Shown one piece after another: positions 58,267 to 64,000 of a DNA stretch of 64,000 bases. The stretch's first letter is position 1; each line of letters starts with the position of its first letter. Source of the DNA: Vitellaria paradoxa (lineage: Eukaryota > Streptophyta > Magnoliopsida > Ericales > Sapotaceae); assembly GCA_019916065.1 (NCBI GenBank), contig CM034240.1:31695149-31759148 (forward strand), in the 5' to 3' direction. The position numbers were made by a program, and so were the translations under genes. A model generated the notes under the pieces. The model saw nothing but the letters and a program-made list of their open reading frames with translations. It made no database searches and was not told where the DNA came from.

Positions 58267-61200
58267 TCTTAATGTACATAAATGTAGATTCATGTAGAGG
58301 TATTTCATGTAAATATATCTAGATCTTGGGAGAATTGAAAGGACACCCTTCACTCTTAGATAATTTGAAAAACGTAACTTTAGTTCCTCAATTTCCATAA
58401 GTTCTTCATGGTATCAAAGCAGATGTTACTTATTGTCTAAAATCAAGAACCAAACAACGTAAAGAGGCTCGCCATCGTCATCAGCAACAAGGAGAATTAT
58501 CCTCTCATCCTCGGTGATTTGTTAATCAAGAAAGTTATACCAGTGAAGTCGCCTACTGCTAATGAGTCGATTCACCGGAGTCCCAATCACCCGCCCACAC
58601 TGCCTTTCGTCACCAGCATGTGAAGACCACGCGCAGTCCCCTCACCAACGCATGAACGCGCGTTAGCCATCGTCGCAACTTGTGTTTTTTCCGGCGCACT
58701 CGTCTTCCTCCAATGAACCTAACTGTGGTATCCATTTCTTGTTTTGTGTTCATTTCTCAAACTCCTTCATTATTGATTGTTTGTTGTCACCATTGTTCTT
58801 CTCTTTTCCGGTCAAATTTATAGTGTAGTTTCTGCTCTAATGGCTTCCTCAAACCCATCTATTGAACATAAGCTTTTTAGTCGTATTCCTATGCCTCAAC
58901 AGTTGACAACTAGGAAATTAAATGGGACAAATTATGTTCAATGGTGCGAGGTCATTAAGATTGTATTGACTGAATATGTGAAACAGAAACACTTAACTGA
59001 ATCAGGACCAAATCAGTCTAATCCTAGGTATGACGATCAGTGTTAGGAAAATGCTCATCTAGTCAGTTTATTATGGAACTCAATGAAACCCAACATTGCG
59101 GAAATATGTACTCATCTTGATTCATGCAAAGACATATGGGAGTATGTCCGTTGATTATTTTCAAGTAACCTCACTCGGATGTATAATCTCTCATTTGAGT
59201 TTTTCCAGGTACAACAATCAGATAAACTAGTTATTGAGTATTTTGCTTCTCTAAAAAGGATTCCTGAAGAATTGAACTCCCTAAAACCATTATCCTCTGA
59301 CATTATTGAGATGCAGAAGTAAGGTGAGCAAATGGTTGTGCTTCATTTTCTTGCTGGCTTGGATTCTGAATTTAAGCCAATTAAAGCTCAAATATTGAGT
59401 GAAGCCTCTCTTCCCTCATTTGCAGAAACATATTCCAGAGTTATCAGGGTTGCTTCTTTAAACTCATTCACTATTGATGCTACACAATCTTTCCTTATCA
59501 ATCATGCACCTCCAGATAATAAAAATCCTAGTTACTATATCCCATCTCAGTTTGGTGAATCGTGGAGAACATTGTCGTGGTTGTGGATGGTGTAATAAAG
59601 CCTAAATGCTCCCATTGTGCCTGTGTTGGGCATGCTAAGGAGAATTGCCGGGATCTTCGTGGGAAGCTAGCTCACATGGCACATGCAGCTTCATTTAATG
59701 TCTTTGCAGAAAAACCCAATGTGAATGACACTATCAAACTAACAACAGTGCCTATTTTAGAAGATGAGTATGACAAATTTTTTTAATATCAAATGGCTCA
59801 TTAGGCATCTCTTCCCATTGCCTCTTTATCTCATCAAGGTAATCCAACTACTTGTATGTCTACCTCTTCACATGTATCATGGGTCCTTGATTCTGGTGCT
59901 TCAAATCATATGACTGGCACTTCTTCACTTTTATTTGATATTCGGTGTTCCTCTGTCCTTAATATTACTATAACTAATGGTTCATCCAATCCAGTTGAGG
60001 GTATTGGTAAAACATTTCCATCATCTAATTTACCATTATCCTCAGCGTTGTATGTCCTTTCATTATCTTTTAAATTTCTATCCATTAGCAAACTCACCAA
60101 GCAACCTAATTGCTCCGTAACATTCTTTCCTGATTCTGTAATCATTCGACATTTGAAAATGTACGAGGATTGGAGGGCATGAAGCTCAAGGACTTTATTA
60201 TTTGACTAACCAATCAACCTCCACATCAGTTGCTTGTCCTGCAGTCATCTTTTGCTGAATTTCACTGCCGTCTTGGTCATCCATCCATTGATAGGTTGAA
60301 AATAATCGTACTTAGTTTAAGTCAATTACAATCTTTGAATTGTGAGTCATATTAGTTGGGAAAGCATCATCGTGCTTTCTTTAGTCCTAAAGTCAATAAT
60401 AGGTCATTGAATCCTTTTTCTTTAGTACATTCAGATGGGTGGGGGCTTAGTCATGTCATTTCCCAATTGGGATTCAAGTACTTTGCTACTTTCGTTGGTG
60501 AATTCTCCAGACCTACATGGGTTTATTTAATGAAAGATTGCTCCGAATTGTTTTCTATCTTTCAAGCTTTTTGTGCTGAAATTAAAACTCAATTTGATGT
60601 CCCTATTAAAGTTTTTCGCAGTGATAATACTAAGGAATATTTTTCCAAAGCTTTCACTGATTTCATGACATCTTTTGGCTTACTTCATCAGTCTTCTTGC
60701 TCTCGCACTCTGCAACCAAATAGAGTTGCCGAGAGAAAAAATTTGCATCTAGTTGAGACAGCATGTTGTCTAATGTTTCAAATGAAAGTTCCTAATATCT
60801 TTTGGAGTGATACTATTCTCACGGCATGTTATTTATTTAATAGAATACCATCTTCTGTTCTACAAGGTTGGCCTCTTTATTCTATTTTGTTCCCCTCAGT
60901 ACCACTATTTGCTCTCCCTCCTCGCATTTTTGGGTATTTTGCTTTTGTACATCAACTTGACAGTGGGATCGACAAGTTGAAAACTCGTGCAATTGTGTAT
61001 TTCTGGGATATTTTCGGTTGCAAAAAAGATATCGATGTTACAATCCATCTCTTCATCGATATTTTGTTTGCACTAATGTTTCATTTTTTTAGTCTACTCC
61101 ATTATTTTCTAATACTCAATCATTGTCAAGTCTAAATGAGAGTCTTCCTTTACCCGAGATTCCCCTTTTTTCGTCTTCATTGTCCTGATTTACAAGTTTA

Positions 61201-64000
61201 CACTAGACGGCTGGTAGTTAATGAGTCCCCATTCGATGCTTCAGGCACTCCAACTCTTCCTCCCGAGTCTTCAAATTCTTCTACTGAGACAGAACTTAAC
61301 AATCTTGATCTCCCCGTTGGCCTTCGAAAAGGTAGACGCACTCGCACCTCCTATCCTATTTCTAATTTTGTCTCTTATAAAGCTGTCTCCTTCTTTTCAT
61401 GCTTTTGTTGCATCTTTGTCTTTTATTTTTATTCCTAATTTTATGTCTGCAGCCTTGTCTCATCTTGGATGGTGTTTTGTTATGAAAGAAGAAATGTCTG
61501 CTCTTCAAGCTAATGATACTTGGGATTTGGTAGCTCTTCCTCTGGGAAAGTTAGCTGTTTTGTTATCGGTGAGTGTATACTGCCAAGATTCACCCAAATG
61601 GCTTAGTTGATTGTTTGAAAGCACGACTAGTAACCAAGGGATACACTCAGATTTATGGCCTCAATTTTTTAAACACCTTCTCTCCCGTGGCCAAGATTAT
61701 ATCCGTTCATCTTCTCATCTCATTTGCTGCCATCTTTCATTGACCACTTCATCAACTAGATGTTAAAAATGTTTTCTTTCATAATGATATTACTGAAGAA
61801 GTATATATGGAGCAAGCTCCTAGGTTTGTTGCTTAGGGGGAGTCTGGGTTAATTTGCAAATTAAAAAAATCATTGTATGGCTTAAAACAGTCTTCTCGAA
61901 CATGATTTGGCAAATTTAGTGAGATGGTGATGAGTTTTGGATTGACACGTTATGAAGTTGATCACTCAATGTTTTATCATCACACTTCTCAAGGGAAGAT
62001 ATAGTTATTGGTATATGTGAATGATATTGTAGTCACAAGAGACGATACTCAGGGTATTCATGATTTGAAAATGTTTTCAAGCCAAGTTCAATACCAAAGA
62101 CTTGGGATCACTTAAGTATTTTCTTGGCATTGAAGTTGTAAGATCTCATAAGAGTATCGCTCTTTCTTAGAGGAAGTTGTGCTGAATTTACTATCTGAAA
62201 CAAGTATGTTGGGAGCCAAACTAATTGATTCTCCAATAGATCCTAATACTAAACTTCTTGCAGATATGAGAGAACTGTTAATGATCCTGGTCAATATCGT
62301 AGATTGGTTGGAAAACTTAATTACTTAACAGTGACACGGCTAGACATCTTATTTGCTATAAGTGCAGTTAGTCAGTTTCTTGATACACCTCATTCTAGCC
62401 ATTAGGATGCAATCATTCGCATTTTAAGGTATCAAAAAAGTGCACTAAGATGTAGTTTGTTGTACCAAGATAATGGCCATGGCTCTATTCAAGAAAACAC
62501 AAATGCCGATTGGGCTGGATCTCCATCAAATAGACAGTCAACTACTGGATATTGTATTTCCATAGGAGGAAACCTAGTTTCTTGGAAAAGTAAAAAGTAA
62601 CAAGTGGTGACAAGATCCTGTGCAAAGCCAGAGTATAGAGCCATAGCCCATACTGTAATAAACTGAAAGGTACTGAAGGTTCTTGACACAGCCAAAATGG
62701 TTGTTAGTCTTTGTATTTATACACAACTATATAGATTCGAATCAATGTATCTAGACTAATTACGTTCTCCTAGGTACATGAATACGCATATTACTAAGTA
62801 CATGAATGCACATTTATTAACACTCCCCCTCAAATTAGAGCATATATGTCATATGTTCCAAACTTGCTACAAATAAACTTTACTCTAGGACCTCCAAGAG
62901 CTTTGGTAAACAAATCTGCAAGTTGATCTTCGAACTTCACATGGTTAGTTTTGATCACATTCTGCAGAATCTTTTCTCTTACAAAATGGCAATTAATCTC
63001 AATATTTTTAGTCCTCTCATGAAATACCAGATTAAAGCTAATATGAATTACAGCTTGATTATCACATAGTAATTCCATGAGCTGTGAATAATGAACTCCC
63101 AATTCCTTTACATGTGTTGTATCCAGACCAACTCACAACATGCGTGCGCCATGACTCTATATTCTAACTCAGCACTTGATCGTGCTATTACCGTCTGCTT
63201 TTTACTTTTCCAGGATACTAAATTACTTCCAACAAATACACAATACCCGGTAGTAGACCGTCTGTCTGATGGTGAGCCAACCTAGTCTGCATCAGTTAAA
63301 GTGTGTCTATTATCCTTGTACAATAAACCTTTACCAAGTTCATTTTTCAAGTATCTCATAATTCGGATAACAGCATCCTAATGACTACTACGAGGTGATT
63401 CTAAGAACTGACTAAACACACTCGTAACAAATGATATATTAGGTCTGGTGACCGTCAAGTAGTTTAGCTTCCTAACTAACCTTCGATACTGGCTAGGATC
63501 ATATAACAACTCTCCCTGATCAACAACTAACTTAGTATTAGGATCCATTGGAGTGTCCACAGGTTTAGAACTTAACATACATGTCTCTATTGACAGATCA
63601 AAGACATACTTTCTTTGAGAGAGAGAAATGCCCATACGTGATCGGACAACCTCAATTCATAAGAAGTATTTTAATGGCCCCAAATTTTTGGTGCTAAACT
63701 TATTGTGAAAGAACAGTTTTAGATCAGCAATGCCCTATGAATTATCACCTGTGATAATAATGTCATCAACATACACGAGGAGCCAAATCTTCCCTTTAAG
63801 AGAATGCCGATAGAAAACTGAGTGATCAACTCCACAACGAACCAAACCAAATTCAGTAACAACAGTACTCAATCGGCCAAACCATGCCCGAGAAAACAAT
63901 TTCAAGCCATATAAGGATTTCTTCAGTTTGCATACCAACTCAAACTCCCCTTGAGCAACATACCCAGGAGGTTGCTCCTTATACACTTCCTCAGCAAGAT
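58267..64000 (+). mobile_element. Copia A, unit 3 copy, cut by window end
   Basis: 5' LTR 58267-58408 (starting TC as in unit 1), gag from 58840, protease 59856-60182 with an Ala-to-Thr change near 60012, integrase 60356-61135, RT/RNase H part to 62648. The nested element B then begins, and the right half of A lies beyond the window. Confidence 0.92.
62654..64000 (-). mobile_element. Copia B, unit 3 copy, cut by window end
   Basis: 3' LTR 62654-62822, RNase H 62830-63102, RT connection 63378-63635 and the start of the RT stretch with YVDD at about 63762-63773. The remainder is outside the window. Confidence 0.9.

Larger units (their letters stand above)
50534..64000. repeat. Tandem unit 3, partial (runs off the window)
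   Basis: Matches unit 1 from 4501 to about 17961 at an offset of 46,033-46,039. It agrees with unit 1 in most homopolymer lengths of the first 9 kb, unlike unit 2. The right end of the array is not in the window. Confidence 0.95.

Noticed and set aside
4501..64000. CRISPR array, phage or bacterial operon as the exciting system
   Set aside because: The regular repetition is a 23-kb tandem duplication in plant DNA. There are no short direct repeats with spacers and no prokaryotic genes.

Overview
The window is nuclear DNA from a flowering plant, most likely a eudicot. The evidence is an intron-free CrRLK1L receptor kinase gene, Ty1/copia LTR retrotransposons with initiator-Met-tRNA primer sites, a tRNA-derived SINE, a PIF/Harbinger-type element, a hAT-type element, and AT-rich intergenic DNA with plant-style microsatellites. 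Nothing bacterial, phage-like or CRISPR-like was seen. Species cannot be told from the sequence.

The dominant structure is a head-to-tail tandem repeat of about 23.0 kb. Unit 1 is 4501-27515, unit 2 is 27516-50533, and unit 3 begins at 50534 and runs off the window. Positions 1-4500 are the left flank, present once. Units differ by a handful of substitutions plus homopolymer or microsatellite indels. The indels are concentrated around the first junction (about 24.2-33.8 kb), which looks like a poorly polished consensus.

The only convincing host gene is an ERULUS/CAP1-like receptor kinase on the minus strand (3056-5722, 888 residues). The left edge of the array lies inside this gene. Only the copy at the left edge therefore has its transmembrane segment and kinase domain. 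Units 2 and 3 carry the promoter, signal peptide and most of the malectin-like ectodomain, and then read in frame into 12 codons of a copia gag remnant and a stop. The unit 3 copy is an open 419-residue secreted-type protein. The unit 2 copy is frameshifted.

Left flank (1-4500): a decayed LINE reverse transcriptase, a 1,138-bp PIF/Harbinger-like element with TAA target duplications and an internal ~135-bp degenerate tandem repeat, a 261-bp SINE with a 20-bp target duplication, and the kinase half of the receptor gene.

Each unit, in order: receptor 5' part, promoter, a small MITE in the upstream region, about 6 kb of AT-rich non-coding DNA (probably old LTR-element debris plus another MITE-like sequence), a possible orphan terminal exon, then a nest of transposons. 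Copia element A (plus strand, TSD ATTTT) is interrupted by copia element B (minus strand, TSD CATAC), which is interrupted by a hAT-like element (8-bp TSD) carrying a GC-richer block with a tRNA-like fold. A third copia element, C (minus strand), follows and is cut inside gag by the unit boundary. All three copia elements are dead (stops, frameshifts). LTR pairs within A and within B differ at roughly a tenth of positions, while the 23-kb units are almost identical, so the array formed long after the insertions.
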